A stretch of 64,000 nt of DNA from Rhodospirillaceae bacterium (lineage in GTDB: Bacteria; Pseudomonadota; Alphaproteobacteria; Rhodospirillales; Rhodospirillaceae), in NCBI GenBank assembly GCA_002737725.1, contig NSIP01000009.1, positions 1-64,000 on the forward strand, given 5' to 3'. Position 1 is the stretch's first letter, and each line of letters begins with the position of its first letter. A program made the translations under genes and the position numbers. The notes under the pieces are model-generated. The model saw nothing but the letters and a program-made list of their open reading frames with translations. It did no database searches and was not told the origin of the DNA. This document shows positions 34,326-42,478 of the stretch, piece after piece.

Positions 34326-34805
34326 TTAGGCGGTGTGGTTAACCCACGCCATACGGCGATTCACCACAACAGCCACCACAAAGAAAACGACAACAATCAC
34401 CAAGCTGGAACCAATGATATTCTGTGGAGAATCGAAGAAACTCTGGGCCACAGGCAACCGCGAAATCGTCTCTGCCATGGCGGCTGTCCATAACCCTGAG
34501 TACGAGCCGATTATGAGCCGCAGATGTGCCGTCATCCATCCTGGCTTGCGTGTAACCAAGGGCCAGGTCAATGCGTTTCACGTTTTGGCACTCATCAGCC
34601 TCGCCTCTGTCATCGCCGGGTTATGGCCGGTCAGGCGATAGAGCCCGATCGCCGTAATGTTCAGCGTCACCATGCCCACCAGATAGCCCGCGCCAATGGC
34701 GCGATGAAACGGGGTGCCTTTGGCGGCTGGATAAACCGAGAGGCCCAACACCATCGCTATCAGTGCCGCCGCAATGTGAATGGTTCCGAGCGTGCTGAGA
34801 GTCAT
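34326..34805 (-). pseudogene. DUF2306 membrane protein disrupted by a 68-bp inversion
   Basis: From ATG 34805 the frame reads LGTIHIAAALIAMVLGLSVY and ITAIGLYRLTG, then goes out of the family and stops near 34578. A second minus frame resumes LVTRKPGWMTAHLRLIIGSY and GLWTAAMAETISRLPVAQSF to the end at 34326. The missing middle, QVNAFHVLALISLASVIAGL, lies between them on the plus strand. Reversing 34561-34628 gives one continuous 159-residue DUF2306 protein with four membrane spans. The start overlaps the upstream regulator stop (ATGA), so this was the last gene of a three-gene operon. Confidence 0.88.
34561..34628. other. 68-bp inverted segment bounded by GGCCA/TGGCC
   Basis: The segment begins GGCCA (34561-34565) and ends TGGCC (34624-34628), a 5-base inverted repeat. 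In the present orientation its coding sense is on the plus strand (NAFHVLALISLASVIAGLWP), opposite to the flanking gene. Flipping it restores the reading frame exactly. Micro-inversion by template switching at the short repeat is the simplest mechanism; no recombinase site or gene is adjacent. Confidence 0.85.
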
Positions 34806-35152
34806 GTGGGCGTTTCTTCTTCTTTGAGTATCGGCGCTGTGTCGGCGGGCGGTTGGTTCAAAATGTCGCGCAAGAACGCCACATGGGCTTCAAATGCACG
34901 GCGGCCCAGCAACGTCATGGCGGCACGTGTGCGCGGTTTTCTGCCGACGTAGTCTTTGGTTATTTTCACGTAGCCCGCATTGGCCAAGGTGCCGAGATGC
35001 GCACCCAAATTGCCGTCGGTTGCACCGGTGATGGCCTTGAGGCGCCCAAACTCCAGTAGATCAGATTTGGGCACGGCATTCAGCGCAGCCATGATTTTGA
35101 GCCGAACGGCTTGGTGGATGATGTCGTTTGGGCCAGGGAGGGGCATGGACAT
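34802..35152 (-). CDS. Winged-helix transcriptional regulator
   Basis: 116 residues with the HTH_34/ArsR-like winged helix: NDIIHQAVRLKIMAALNAVP, EFGRLKAITGATDGNLGAHL (helix-turn-helix), and the wing ANAGYVKITKDYVGRKPRTR. The family resembles small repressors encoded beside membrane proteins of unknown function. It sits in the middle of an operon, 3 bases after the stop of the upstream membrane gene and overlapping the DUF2306 start. Twin palindromes just upstream of the operon (35531-35575) are the natural candidate operators, so autoregulation is inferred. Confidence 0.82.
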   Translation of the reverse strand: MSMPLPGPNDIIHQAVRLKIMAALNAVPKSDLLEFGRLKAITGATDGNLGAHLGTLANAGYVKITKDYVGRKPRTRAAMTLLGRRAFEAHVAFLRDILNQPPADTAPILKEEETPT

Positions 35153-35155
35153 GTG

Positions 35156-35515
35156 TTAGACCCCCCGCATCCACACGCCGCACAGGATCATGGTTCCGCC
35201 CGCCACGGCCCCCATCCACAACGAGTAATTTTCGCGCAGGAAAATGTAGCCACCGATCAGCAGGGCCGCGCACACCACGCCCGCGATTACGTACCTCAGG
35301 CCCAGCCATAACCCCATCAGCACATAGCCCGTGGCCAGCAGTGCGGTTGTCAAACTGATGGTTGGCAGGCTGCTCAGCAGCATTGCCAGGAAGCAAATGC
35401 CCACCCACAAAAGGTTTAAGGTCAGGTTCGCCTTCGGGGCTTGGCGGAACGTGCGCCCCGTTAAGTTGAAAGCCGAAACAGCCAATGGCTGCTCGACGTG
35501 ATGAGAGGTCTGCAT
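35156..35515 (-). CDS. Small membrane protein, first gene of regulated operon
   Basis: 119 residues, mostly hydrophobic after a soluble 30-residue start (MQTSHHVEQPLAVSAFNLTG). Four spans are predicted (about 33-52, 55-72, 75-93, 97-116), the last including AVAGGTMILCGVWMRGV. Family not recognised. It is directly downstream of the twin operator and followed by the winged-helix regulator and the DUF2306 gene. Its start is preceded by GGAGAAAAT, a good ribosome site. Complete. Confidence 0.7.
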   Translation of the reverse strand: MQTSHHVEQPLAVSAFNLTGRTFRQAPKANLTLNLLWVGICFLAMLLSSLPTISLTTALLATGYVLMGLWLGLRYVIAGVVCAALLIGGYIFLRENYSLWMGAVAGGTMILCGVWMRGV

Positions 35516-35530
35516 AATTTTCTCCTTTCT

Positions 35531-35575
35531 ACAGATTACTCTGTACTAAAGAGTTAATTATTCAGAGTACTCTGT
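35531..35575 (-). promoter_or_regulatory. Twin operator, two (A/T)CAGA-N4-TCTGT palindromes
   Basis: ACAGA-TTAC-TCTGT (35531-35544) and TCAGA-GTAC-TCTGT (35562-35575) are spaced 31 bases apart, three helical turns, in an AT-rich stretch 15-60 bases upstream of the membrane-protein start. The second core CAGAGTACTCTG is a perfect 12-base palindrome. The arrangement suggests cooperative binding of a dimeric repressor, most plausibly the winged-helix protein of the operon. Confidence 0.7.
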
Positions 35576-35654
35576 CAATCAGAGTTTATTGCTAATATTA
35601 TCTTATTGATTTATTTGACTAAAAAATGACGAGAGGTGCCGCGATCTTCGAGCT

Positions 35655-36743
35655 CTAGGCTGGCTTATCGCATACTCGAGAGCCCATCATCACGCCAGGC
35701 TGGATGCGCGAACGAAGGGTAAAGCCTACGTCTTCCAGGCGTTTTTCGACGTTACAGGTGACAAATTCATGAGCATAGGGCTCGCCGTTGTCGGCCGAAT
35801 CCATCAGGCCCAAGAGCCCCGCGTAGCCTGGCTTGCCGGGCTCGGCCGAGGCGAAGTCCCATACCACAAACGTGCCCCCTGGGCGCAGCACCCGGAATAC
35901 TTCTTTCAGGGTTTTATCGAGGACCGGGATGGGAATTTCATGGAAGAGGATGTGTTCAACCACCAGGTCGAAATGTCCATCGGGGAAGTCTAGCGTTTCG
36001 CTGGGCATCTGGGCAAAATGCACGGCGATATTCTGCTCGCTCGCCCGAAGGTGGCCGTAACGGATCATGGGCGCGCTGATATCGGTGGCGATCACTTCCG
36101 CATCTTTGTGAATGCGCTTTATTTCGACGGCTATTTGCCCGATGCCACACCCAATTTCCAAAATGCGGGCGGCTTTGCCGTCCAGGGGCTTGGGGGTTTG
36201 CTCGGCCAGGCGCTTGTGCAGCGCGTCTTCGGCGTTTTCACCGCCATAAAACACACTGGTGCCGTAATCGTAAAGCATCCCGGCTAAGGGGCTGCCTACA
36301 TAGCCGCCGGGCTGGATATGAATGTGAACCTTCGCATAGTCCGGGTACACGAAATTGGGGTCGTAGGTCAGCGTGCCGGGGCCGCGCGTCTCGGCGTCGG
36401 TCATGCGGCGCAGGTATTCCTCTTCGCGCACGCCGTAGGATTCGACAATGCGCTGTTTGTAGATCTCCTGGGCGGTGCGTTTGATGCGCATGAACGTGGA
36501 GAGATACTGATCCTTACCAATCACCTCGCGGGCCTTGGCTACGCCCTCGGCCGTATGTTCAATTTTCACGCCTGCTTTGGCCATCAGGTCATTGCCGCGC
36601 TCGCCCATATGTTTCCAATAGGCATGCAGCAGTTGGTTGCGCGTATCGCTCATGAAGTCGTTGTAAACTTCGTCGGCGCGCGTGGTCATGGCGGGCGTAC
36701 GGCCATACTTGCCACGGTCGATGGTGGAATTGCTGATGGTCAT
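35655..36743 (-). CDS. SAM-dependent methyltransferase, paralogue B
   Basis: 362 residues: an N-terminal helical segment of about 170 residues (DEVYNDFMSDTRNQLLHAYW and onward), then a class I fold with motif I RILEIGCGIGQIAVEIKRIH, EVIATDISAPMIRYGHLRAS, FDLVVEHILFHEIPIPVLDK and VFRVLRPGGTFVVWDFASAE. The layout and length match the protein at 33003, though the sequences differ considerably. Substrate unknown. It is transcribed alone, with the AT-rich operator region beyond its 3' end and a divergent solute-binding gene at its 5' end. Confidence 0.78.
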   Translation of the reverse strand: MTISNSTIDRGKYGRTPAMTTRADEVYNDFMSDTRNQLLHAYWKHMGERGNDLMAKAGVKIEHTAEGVAKAREVIGKDQYLSTFMRIKRTAQEIYKQRIVESYGVREEEYLRRMTDAETRGPGTLTYDPNFVYPDYAKVHIHIQPGGYVGSPLAGMLYDYGTSVFYGGENAEDALHKRLAEQTPKPLDGKAARILEIGCGIGQIAVEIKRIHKDAEVIATDISAPMIRYGHLRASEQNIAVHFAQMPSETLDFPDGHFDLVVEHILFHEIPIPVLDKTLKEVFRVLRPGGTFVVWDFASAEPGKPGYAGLLGLMDSADNGEPYAHEFVTCNVEKRLEDVGFTLRSRIQPGVMMGSRVCDKPA

Positions 36744-36836
36744 GGGCTGGCCTTATGCTTAAATTAATTGATCTAGCTTAGCCCACCCAACATTTTTTTG
36801 GTATACTCAAAGCGTTTCTATCATGAAAGCCACGCC

Positions 36837-38354
36837 ATGTTTCGGTCGCCGAATCGTCGCACATTTATTGCCGGGTCGGTCTTGGCAGCCGCATTGCCTT
36901 TTGCCGTGCCTGCCCAGCAGGATAAATCATTGCTGCGCGTTGCGTTGGGTGGCCTGCCTACGGGCAAAGGCAATCCCTACCACAACATCCAAACGCCGAC
37001 GATCATTGTGACCAGCGCCATCTTCGATGGCCTGACGCGCCTGAAGGCTGACGGCAGCGTCGGGCCGGGCTTGGCGGTGTCGTGGGAGGCGCTGGGTCCG
37101 CTGACATGGCGCTTTAAACTGCGCGATGACGTATTTTTCTCTAACGGCAAACGCTTCACGGCCGATGCTGTCGTTCATGCCGTGACGTATCTCGCGAACC
37201 CTGGTCCCGCGACCGAAACCGTGCGCCGTGACATGACGTTCTTGGAAAGCGCGAAGGCCGTCGAGGCCACGACCGTTGACATTACCACCAAGATTCCAAC
37301 GCCGTTCTTGCCCCGCTACGCCGCCATTCTGCTGATCGTCGAGCCGGAAGCGTGGAACAGCATGGACCTTGCTGCGTTCTCGGAAAAGCCTGTGGGTACT
37401 GGGCCCATGGTGGCAGACAGTTGGGCGCCGGGCCGTGTTGTGCTGCGTGCCAACAAAACCTCGTGGCGTGCGCCAACGATTCCGGGTGTTGAATTTTTGT
37501 TGCTGCCCGACATTCCCTCGCGCCTTCAAGCGATGTTGTCGGATCGGTTAGATGTGGTCTACCAACTTCCGCCTGAAGAATTCTCAATGGTGACAGATTT
37601 CGGCGGCAGCGTGATCACCATCAATGATGCGGCGGCGACGGCGATTTTGTTTAACTTCGGCAAAGATCGCCAAACGCCACTGAATGATGTGCGTGTGCGT
37701 CGTGCCATCAATTTGGCCGTTGATCGCCAAACCATTGTCGATGCGCTGCTGGGTGGAAAGCCAAAACTTTCAGGCCAGCCTGCCGTAAGTGCTGCCTTCG
37801 GGTATGATCCCTCGATCTTGCCCTATGCTTATGACCCGCAAAAAGCCAAATCGCTATTGACGGAAGCTGGGTTTGGCAACGGCTTTCCCATGGCCTTGGA
37901 AACCTCGGGCGGCACCACCAATTCGCTACTCATTGTGCAGCGCGTGGCCGACGATTTGGCGCGCGTGGGGATTAAAGTCGAAATTCGGACTAAGATGGCC
38001 ACACAGTATTTGCTCGACTTCGTGCAAGGGCGCTACGAGCCCGATGCCTTTACGTTACAGTGGGTGTCTTATCCGTCACTCGATGCCATTCAAATGAGCA
38101 CGATTGGCTCGTGCCGAAAAACCAACCCTTGGTATTGCAACTCCGAGATTGAGCCCACGATTACGGCGGCGTGGTCGGAAGCAGATCCCGATAAGGCCTT
38201 GGCCTTGCGTCACAAGGTCATGAAATTTTATCACGACGAAGCGCCGAGCTTGTTTTTGTATGACAACGTCACGTTCTTGGGCTTGAGTCCGCGCACGACG
38301 GGCTACACTAACATTTTTGGATTTATTCCATATGAGGATGTGCGGTTAAGTTAG
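36837..38354 (+). CDS. ABC transporter substrate-binding protein, peptide/nickel (SBP_bac_5) type
   Basis: 505 residues with a Tat-like leader (PNRRTFIAGSVLAAALPFAV, cleavage after VPA) and the family 5 fold: SAIFDGLTRLKADGSVGPGL, TWRFKLRDDVFFSNGKRFTA, YAAILLIVEPEAW, KPVGTGPMVADSWAPGRVVL and RVRRAINLAVDRQTIVDALL. It captures oligopeptides, glycosides or metal chelates in the periplasm. No permease or ATPase genes lie next to it, so it is an orphan binding protein. ATG 36837 is chosen because the leader begins MFRSPNRR. Confidence 0.88.
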   Translation: MFRSPNRRTFIAGSVLAAALPFAVPAQQDKSLLRVALGGLPTGKGNPYHNIQTPTIIVTSAIFDGLTRLKADGSVGPGLAVSWEALGPLTWRFKLRDDVFFSNGKRFTADAVVHAVTYLANPGPATETVRRDMTFLESAKAVEATTVDITTKIPTPFLPRYAAILLIVEPEAWNSMDLAAFSEKPVGTGPMVADSWAPGRVVLRANKTSWRAPTIPGVEFLLLPDIPSRLQAMLSDRLDVVYQLPPEEFSMVTDFGGSVITINDAAATAILFNFGKDRQTPLNDVRVRRAINLAVDRQTIVDALLGGKPKLSGQPAVSAAFGYDPSILPYAYDPQKAKSLLTEAGFGNGFPMALETSGGTTNSLLIVQRVADDLARVGIKVEIRTKMATQYLLDFVQGRYEPDAFTLQWVSYPSLDAIQMSTIGSCRKTNPWYCNSEIEPTITAAWSEADPDKALALRHKVMKFYHDEAPSLFLYDNVTFLGLSPRTTGYTNIFGFIPYEDVRLS

Positions 38355-38358
38355 CAAA

Positions 38359-38403
38359 CCCTCACCCTCGCTTCGCTCGATCTCTCCCAAGGAAGAGGTT
38401 TAA
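38359..38403. repeat. Partial REP-like repeat
   Basis: ACCCTCACCCTCGCTTCGCT followed by CGATCTCTCCCAAGGAAGAG matches one arm of the repeats at 34161 and 46682. It occupies the gap between two convergent genes. Confidence 0.5.
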
Positions 38404-38411
38404 AAGCTTGC

Positions 38412-39038
38412 TCAATACAGCGCAATCCGGGCCAACGCCACGTCGGCATCGAAGTCGCGCATCCAGCCCAGCAATGCCACGCGTTGTAGGCCTTTCAAAT
38501 TCAGCGGCTCTTTTAATCCGTTCGGGATAAATGCCGACCACGGTAAGCGCAGCGTTTGCCATTCTGGTTTTGAGGCGAAGGTGGCGCGGTACGATTGCTC
38601 GTACCAGCGCACATCAGTGGTTCGGATATGGCAGTTGTACTCTTCGCCGTTGCCCCACACATCGATTTCAAACCCTTGATAAGCCGATGCATTGAGCGGT
38701 ATTCCGCCAGGCTCTAAATCTAATGCCAGTTGGATGAATCCCCCACCTTTGGTATTGACGCGGCCAGAGAGGCGCAAGCAGCGCCGCTCTAAAATGGTGT
38801 CGACGCGCGCGCTGCCGGTAGAGCGCCCACCCATAACTTGATCGGTGAAGCCGGCCCAACGTGTGCCTAGCGGCGAGCGTCCGTCGGTGCCAGTAATGTC
38901 GTCGAGGACTTTGAGTTCTGGAGCGGCGGCGTGTCCGCGACCAGCAAACGGAAGGATAACAGCAGCGGCCATGAGGTTGCGCCGCCCCATGATTCCTGTC
39001 GTTGATTTCTTGGCCATGGGCGCGGCCCTTTCTGTCAC
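38412..39038 (-). CDS. CIA30-family protein with Tat-like leader
   Basis: 208 residues (or 201 from ATG 39017). Leader with twin-Arg (IMGRRNLMAAAVILPFAGRG, cleavage near HAAA), then a jelly-roll CIA30 domain: WAGFTDQVMGGRSTGSARVD, LRLSGRVNTKGGGFIQLALD, YQGFEIDVWGNGEEYNCHIR and the late WSAFIPNGLKEPLNLKG. The mitochondrial namesake assists complex I assembly, but bacterial exported members are uncharacterised and the fold resembles carbohydrate-binding modules. No redox genes are adjacent. Monocistronic. Confidence 0.75.
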   Translation of the reverse strand: MTERAAPMAKKSTTGIMGRRNLMAAAVILPFAGRGHAAAPELKVLDDITGTDGRSPLGTRWAGFTDQVMGGRSTGSARVDTILERRCLRLSGRVNTKGGGFIQLALDLEPGGIPLNASAYQGFEIDVWGNGEEYNCHIRTTDVRWYEQSYRATFASKPEWQTLRLPWSAFIPNGLKEPLNLKGLQRVALLGWMRDFDADVALARIALY

Positions 39039-39160
39039 TATGTTATACCCCTTTTACGTTGCTGGCGCGTGGCTAGATGGCGGTCGGGCGAGAAATATGT
39101 GTGGTGACTCCTAAGCCCACGAGTCGAGATAGGCTCACTGCTAAAAACACCACGCCCAAC

Positions 39161-39192
39161 AAAAAACCCCACCGTTTCAGGTGGGGTTTTTT
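39161..39192. terminator. Strong terminator downstream of icd
   Basis: A 13-bp perfect stem (AAAAAACCCCACC / GGTGGGGTTTTTT) with the 6-base loop GTTTCA. A and T runs on both sides allow it to work in either direction; it lies 24 bases past the icd stop on the minus strand. Confidence 0.92.
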
Positions 39193-39215
39193 GACTTGCG
39201 CAATTGAAGCCGCGG

Positions 39216-40430
39216 CTATTTCATTTGCACTTTGAGCATTGAGTCCAGCTTGTCCAAGAAGCCGGTGGTGGTCATCCAGGGTTGCTCGGGGCCCACCAGA
39301 ATGGCCAAGTCTTTGGTCATGTGGCCCGCCTCAATGGCCTGGATGCAAACTTTCTCTAAGGTTGCGGCAAAGTTCACTAGATCAGGCGTATTGTCGAACT
39401 GACCGCGATACTTCAACCCTTGGGTCCAGGCAAAAATCGACGCCACCGGGTTGGTCGAGGTTTCTTTACCTTGCTGATGCAGGCGGTAGTGGCGCGTAAC
39501 CGTTCCGTGCGCCGCTTCGGATTCCACGGTTTTGCCATCGGCGGTTAGCAACACCGAGGTCATCATGCCCAGCGAGCCAAACCCTTGCGCCACGGTATCA
39601 GACTGCACATCGCCGTCGTAGTTTTTGCAGGCCCACACAAAGCCGCCCGACCACTTCAACGCCGAAGCCACCATGTCGTCGATCAAGCGGTGTTCGTAGA
39701 CAATCTTTTTGGCTTCGTATTTGGCTTTGTAGTCTTTGTCGTAGACGGCCTGGAAAATATCTTTAAAGCGCCCGTCATATGCCTTGAGAATGGTGTTCTT
39801 GGTCGACAAGTACAGCGGCCAGCCGCGCACCAACGCGTAGTTAAAGCAGCTGTGGGCAAAGTCGGTGATGCTGTCATCAAGATTGTACATGCCCATGGCG
39901 ACGCCCGCACTGGGGAAGTCGTAGACATCGTAACTAATGGGCGCCCCGCCGCCATCGGGCGTGAAGGTCATGGTTAGCTTGCCCTTGCCGGGCACTTTGA
40001 AGTCGGTGGCTTTGTACTGATCGCCGAACCCGTGACGGCCAATCACAATGGGCAGCGTCCAACTGGGCACCAGGCGTGGCACATTTTTACAGATGATCGG
40101 CTCGCGGAAAATGGTGCCACCCAAAATGTTGCGGATGGTGCCGTTGGGCGACTTCCACATTTTTTTCAGTTTGAATTCCTTCACCCGCTGCTCATCGGGG
40201 GTGATGGTGGCGCATTTAATTCCCACGCCGTAATGCTTGATGGCGTTTGCGGCATCGACGGTGATTTTGTCGTCGGTCGCATCGCGGGCTTCGACGCCCA
40301 AGTCGTAATACTTAATGTCGATATCGAGGTACGGCAGGATCAGCTTATCTTTAATGAACTGCCAAATAATGCGGGTCATCTCGTCGCCGTCGAGATCAAC
40401 GACGGGCGTTTTTACTTTAATCTTGGCCAT
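39216..40430 (-). CDS. icd: NADP-dependent isocitrate dehydrogenase
   Basis: Oxidatively decarboxylates isocitrate to 2-oxoglutarate in the TCA cycle. The 404-residue product is of the eukaryote-like homodimeric type: [20 protein letters not shown], the phosphate/substrate-binding [37 protein letters not shown], and the metal-site Asp in [40 protein letters not shown] is the NADP loop. ATG 40430 fits exactly. Well-separated from neighbours and strongly terminated. Confidence 0.96.
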   Translation of the reverse strand: MAKIKVKTPVVDLDGDEMTRIIWQFIKDKLILPYLDIDIKYYDLGVEARDATDDKITVDAANAIKHYGVGIKCATITPDEQRVKEFKLKKMWKSPNGTIRNILGGTIFREPIICKNVPRLVPSWTLPIVIGRHGFGDQYKATDFKVPGKGKLTMTFTPDGGGAPISYDVYDFPSAGVAMGMYNLDDSITDFAHSCFNYALVRGWPLYLSTKNTILKAYDGRFKDIFQAVYDKDYKAKYEAKKIVYEHRLIDDMVASALKWSGGFVWACKNYDGDVQSDTVAQGFGSLGMMTSVLLTADGKTVESEAAHGTVTRHYRLHQQGKETSTNPVASIFAWTQGLKYRGQFDNTPDLVNFAATLEKVCIQAIEAGHMTKDLAILVGPEQPWMTTTGFLDKLDSMLKVQMK

Positions 40431-40699
40431 ATTGGTCCCCTAACCGAACAGGGGGCGGACATTAGGACATTTTCAGCAAAAGTGTGAAGCGGTTTTGTGC
40501 CCGAAAATGCCTAGAACGAAAAAGCCTAGGGGCAAAGAGGAGGTCAAGGAGGGTTTGGGCTATCCACGCCAACCTTTTATCATCATTGCCGTGAAAACGG
40601 GCATCCATCTTTCTTTTCTTTGCGCTGATCAAAACTATAAGTTGGACCCCGGATCAATCGTCCGGGGTGACGACGGGAGCGTGTGCCACTGCTCTGCCC
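40431..40699. other. Intergenic region upstream of icd
   Basis: 269 bases without a credible gene. It holds the icd leader and a degenerate stretch (ATCATTGCCGTGAAAACGGG near 40580, CCCCGGATCAATCGTCCGGGG near 40645) resembling the CGTCA-type mosaic repeats. A plus-strand open frame here is Lys-rich and unlike any known protein. Confidence 0.45.
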
Positions 40700-41147
40700 T
40701 CACTTCCCCACGCATTCGAACATCTCGACCCGGATGGCGTTGGGGGTCTAGCACTGCCAAGGTGCGCGACTAGCCGGTGGCGCTGGGCCGCAAGCTTGAG
40801 ACCACACAATACCTGCCCGCCCTCACTTTCGCGGTAATGGCGTCGAGGTCCTGAACCTGCTGCGACATCACAATTTGGCCGATGCGGGTTTTCTTGCCAT
40901 GACAGACGTCTGTGGGTTTTTTGATGGGAGTTCCCCCGTAAGGCTGCGCCAACGAAATGTCACTGGCAGCAAACGGATGGCTGGGGAAGTCCGCGTTGGG
41001 TTTTAAATAAATCAATCGGAATCCGTCATGGCCGTCCAGGCCCATCGTTTCGATGGACGTGGCATCGGTCACGCGTTTTTCAACAACGATGCGATAGTCC
41101 AAGATGTCGCAATAGAACGCTAGCGACTCATCCATATCGCGCACCAT
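40700..41147 (-). pseudogene. VOC-family protein with nonsense codon and frameshift near the 3' end
   Basis: From ATG 41147 the frame reads VRDMDESLAFYCDILDYRIV and VMSQQVQDLDAITAKVRA as in two-module VOC proteins, then stops at TAG 40772-40770. The same frame continues SRTLAVLDP, and after a one-base shift in a C5 run reads NAIRVEMFECVGK to TGA at 40702-40700, the standard VOC ending (form DPNG-x-R-x-EMFE). Two lesions are therefore needed to restore the protein. Its ATG overlaps the LOG gene stop (TGATG), so the two were an operon. The truncated form might still fold as one module. Confidence 0.75.
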
Positions 41148-41740
41148 CACACCTTAAACACCACCGCGGGTTTGGGCGCTGCCAGTTCGTGCTCAATCAA
41201 TGCAATCACATCCTCAGGCTTTGCGACGAAATCGACCAAGTGGCTATGCCCCTCGTGCGCAAAGCCGCGCGCAATGATCGTCTGCAACAAGCCTTGCATG
41301 TGGTCCCAATAGCCTGAGGTATTGAGCACCACGATGGGTTTGTTGTGACGGTGCAATTGCCGCCAGGTGATGATCTCGAAAAATTCATCCAGCGTGCCGA
41401 TGCCGCCGGGCAAAATGCAAAACGCGTCGGCACGCTCGAACATGATGCGCTTGCGTGTATGCATGTCAGGCACCACGATCATTTCCTGCGCGCCCTTGTG
41501 GGCCAGCTCCTTGTCGCGCAGGAATTCCGGGATCACGCCGATCACATGGCCGCTACCGGCCAGCACCGCGTCAGAGCAGGCGCCCATCAAACCGACTTTT
41601 CCGCCCCCAAACACCAGCGCGGTTTTGTTGGCCGCCATGGCTGTGCCTAAGGCTTCTGCAGCTCTAGCAAAATCAGGGTTATCACCAACTTGTGAACCGC
41701 AAAACACACACAAAGAACCGAGCTTGGAAGAGGGCGTCAT
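41147..41740 (-). CDS. LOG-family cytokinin-type phosphoribohydrolase
   Basis: 197 residues of the TIGR00730/LOG group, which release free base from nucleoside 5'-monophosphates. Signatures are SLCVFCGSQVGDNPDFARAA, FGGGKVGLMGACSDAVL, the catalytic HTRKRIMFERADAF, and the PGGIGTLDEFFEI motif. In bacteria many such proteins act as purine/pyrimidine nucleotide hydrolases rather than hormone enzymes. Complete, and translationally coupled to the broken VOC gene. Confidence 0.88.
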   Translation of the reverse strand: MTPSSKLGSLCVFCGSQVGDNPDFARAAEALGTAMAANKTALVFGGGKVGLMGACSDAVLAGSGHVIGVIPEFLRDKELAHKGAQEMIVVPDMHTRKRIMFERADAFCILPGGIGTLDEFFEIITWRQLHRHNKPIVVLNTSGYWDHMQGLLQTIIARGFAHEGHSHLVDFVAKPEDVIALIEHELAAPKPAVVFKV

Positions 41741-41943
41741 GGGCAGGACTTAAATCCGTAATAGAGGAAAAGTTGACAATTGTGCCGCGAACGCTTGCGT
41801 CCAGATTAACTTCTTTGTAATGCTTTTAGGCCAAACTTCAAAATTCGGAACATATTCTGCCCAAAATATCGACAGCTGTGCTGCCTAAAATGAATGTCGT
41901 CCAATCCCGGACTTTTATGAATTGCTTTTCGGAGGCTTTCTCG

Positions 41944-42384
41944 ATGACTCGTTTCGTGTGCGTTCTCGGTGGTGTGGCGCTCGCAGCCCTTCTGGCCGTG
42001 CCCGCCGTTGCGGCTGAGAACAAGGACATTATCGACTACCGCATTAACCTCATGAAGACCCTGGGCGAGCAAGCATCGGCTATGGGCAAAATCGCGCAGG
42101 GTAAAGTCGACAACGCCGACAACCTTGCCATTCATGCTGAAATCATTGCGATGACCGCTGTTGCCGCCAAAAAAGCTTTTGAGCCAAAGGTCGTTGGCGG
42201 CACTTCCACACAAGCCGTTTGGGATAACTGGAAAGATTTTAACGACCGCTTCACAGCGCTGGAAGTGGCAGCCAAAGATGTTGCCGCTGCGTCTAAAGCG
42301 GGCGGTATGGATGCGGCCAAGCCAAAGGTCGGTGCCCTATTCACATGCAAATCTTGCCACGATATTTATCGTACCAAGAACTAA
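41944..42384 (+). CDS. Cytochrome c' (class II cytochrome c)
   Basis: 146 residues with a signal peptide (MTRFVCVLGGVALAALLAVP, cleavage after AVA) and a four-helix-bundle mature part (YRINLMKTLGEQASAMGKIA, AKKAFEPKVVGGTSTQAVWD). The haem site CKSCH (Cys135 to His139) is near the C-terminus, as in class II. Cytochromes c' bind nitric oxide or carry electrons in the periplasm. ATG 41944 follows GGAGG. A cytochrome b gene faces it across a terminator, suggesting that the pair works together. Confidence 0.92.
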   Translation: MTRFVCVLGGVALAALLAVPAVAAENKDIIDYRINLMKTLGEQASAMGKIAQGKVDNADNLAIHAEIIAMTAVAAKKAFEPKVVGGTSTQAVWDNWKDFNDRFTALEVAAKDVAAASKAGGMDAAKPKVGALFTCKSCHDIYRTKN

Positions 42385-42434
42385 CGTCTCACGATCTCGG
42401 GCTATTGCCCATGCCGGTTTCGGCCGGACACAAA

Positions 42435-42470
42435 ACGCCCGCTCCCGTCAGAGCGGGCGTTTTTGTTTTT
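42435..42470 (+). terminator. Terminator between cytochrome c' and cytochrome b genes
   Basis: ACGCCCGCTC (42435-42444) pairs with GAGCGGGCGT (42451-42460) around a 6-base loop and is followed by TTTTGTTTTT. The preceding AAA allows weak function on the other strand too. Confidence 0.88.
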
Positions 42471-42478
42471 GTATACCC

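Noticed and set aside
34561-34628. Site-specific invertible switch (phase variation)
   Set aside because: The terminal repeats are only 5 bases and no invertase gene or recognisable recombination site is near, so it is kept as an inversion, not called a switch.
34333-34641. 102-codon plus-strand open frame containing FHVLALISLASVIAGL
   Set aside because: The real protein motif in it belongs to the inverted piece of the minus-strand DUF2306 gene; the rest of the frame is antisense.
40495-40773. 92-codon plus-strand open frame beside icd
   Set aside because: Lys-rich composition with embedded repeat-like sequence, no ribosome site and no similarity; it also overlaps the VOC pseudogene on the other strand.
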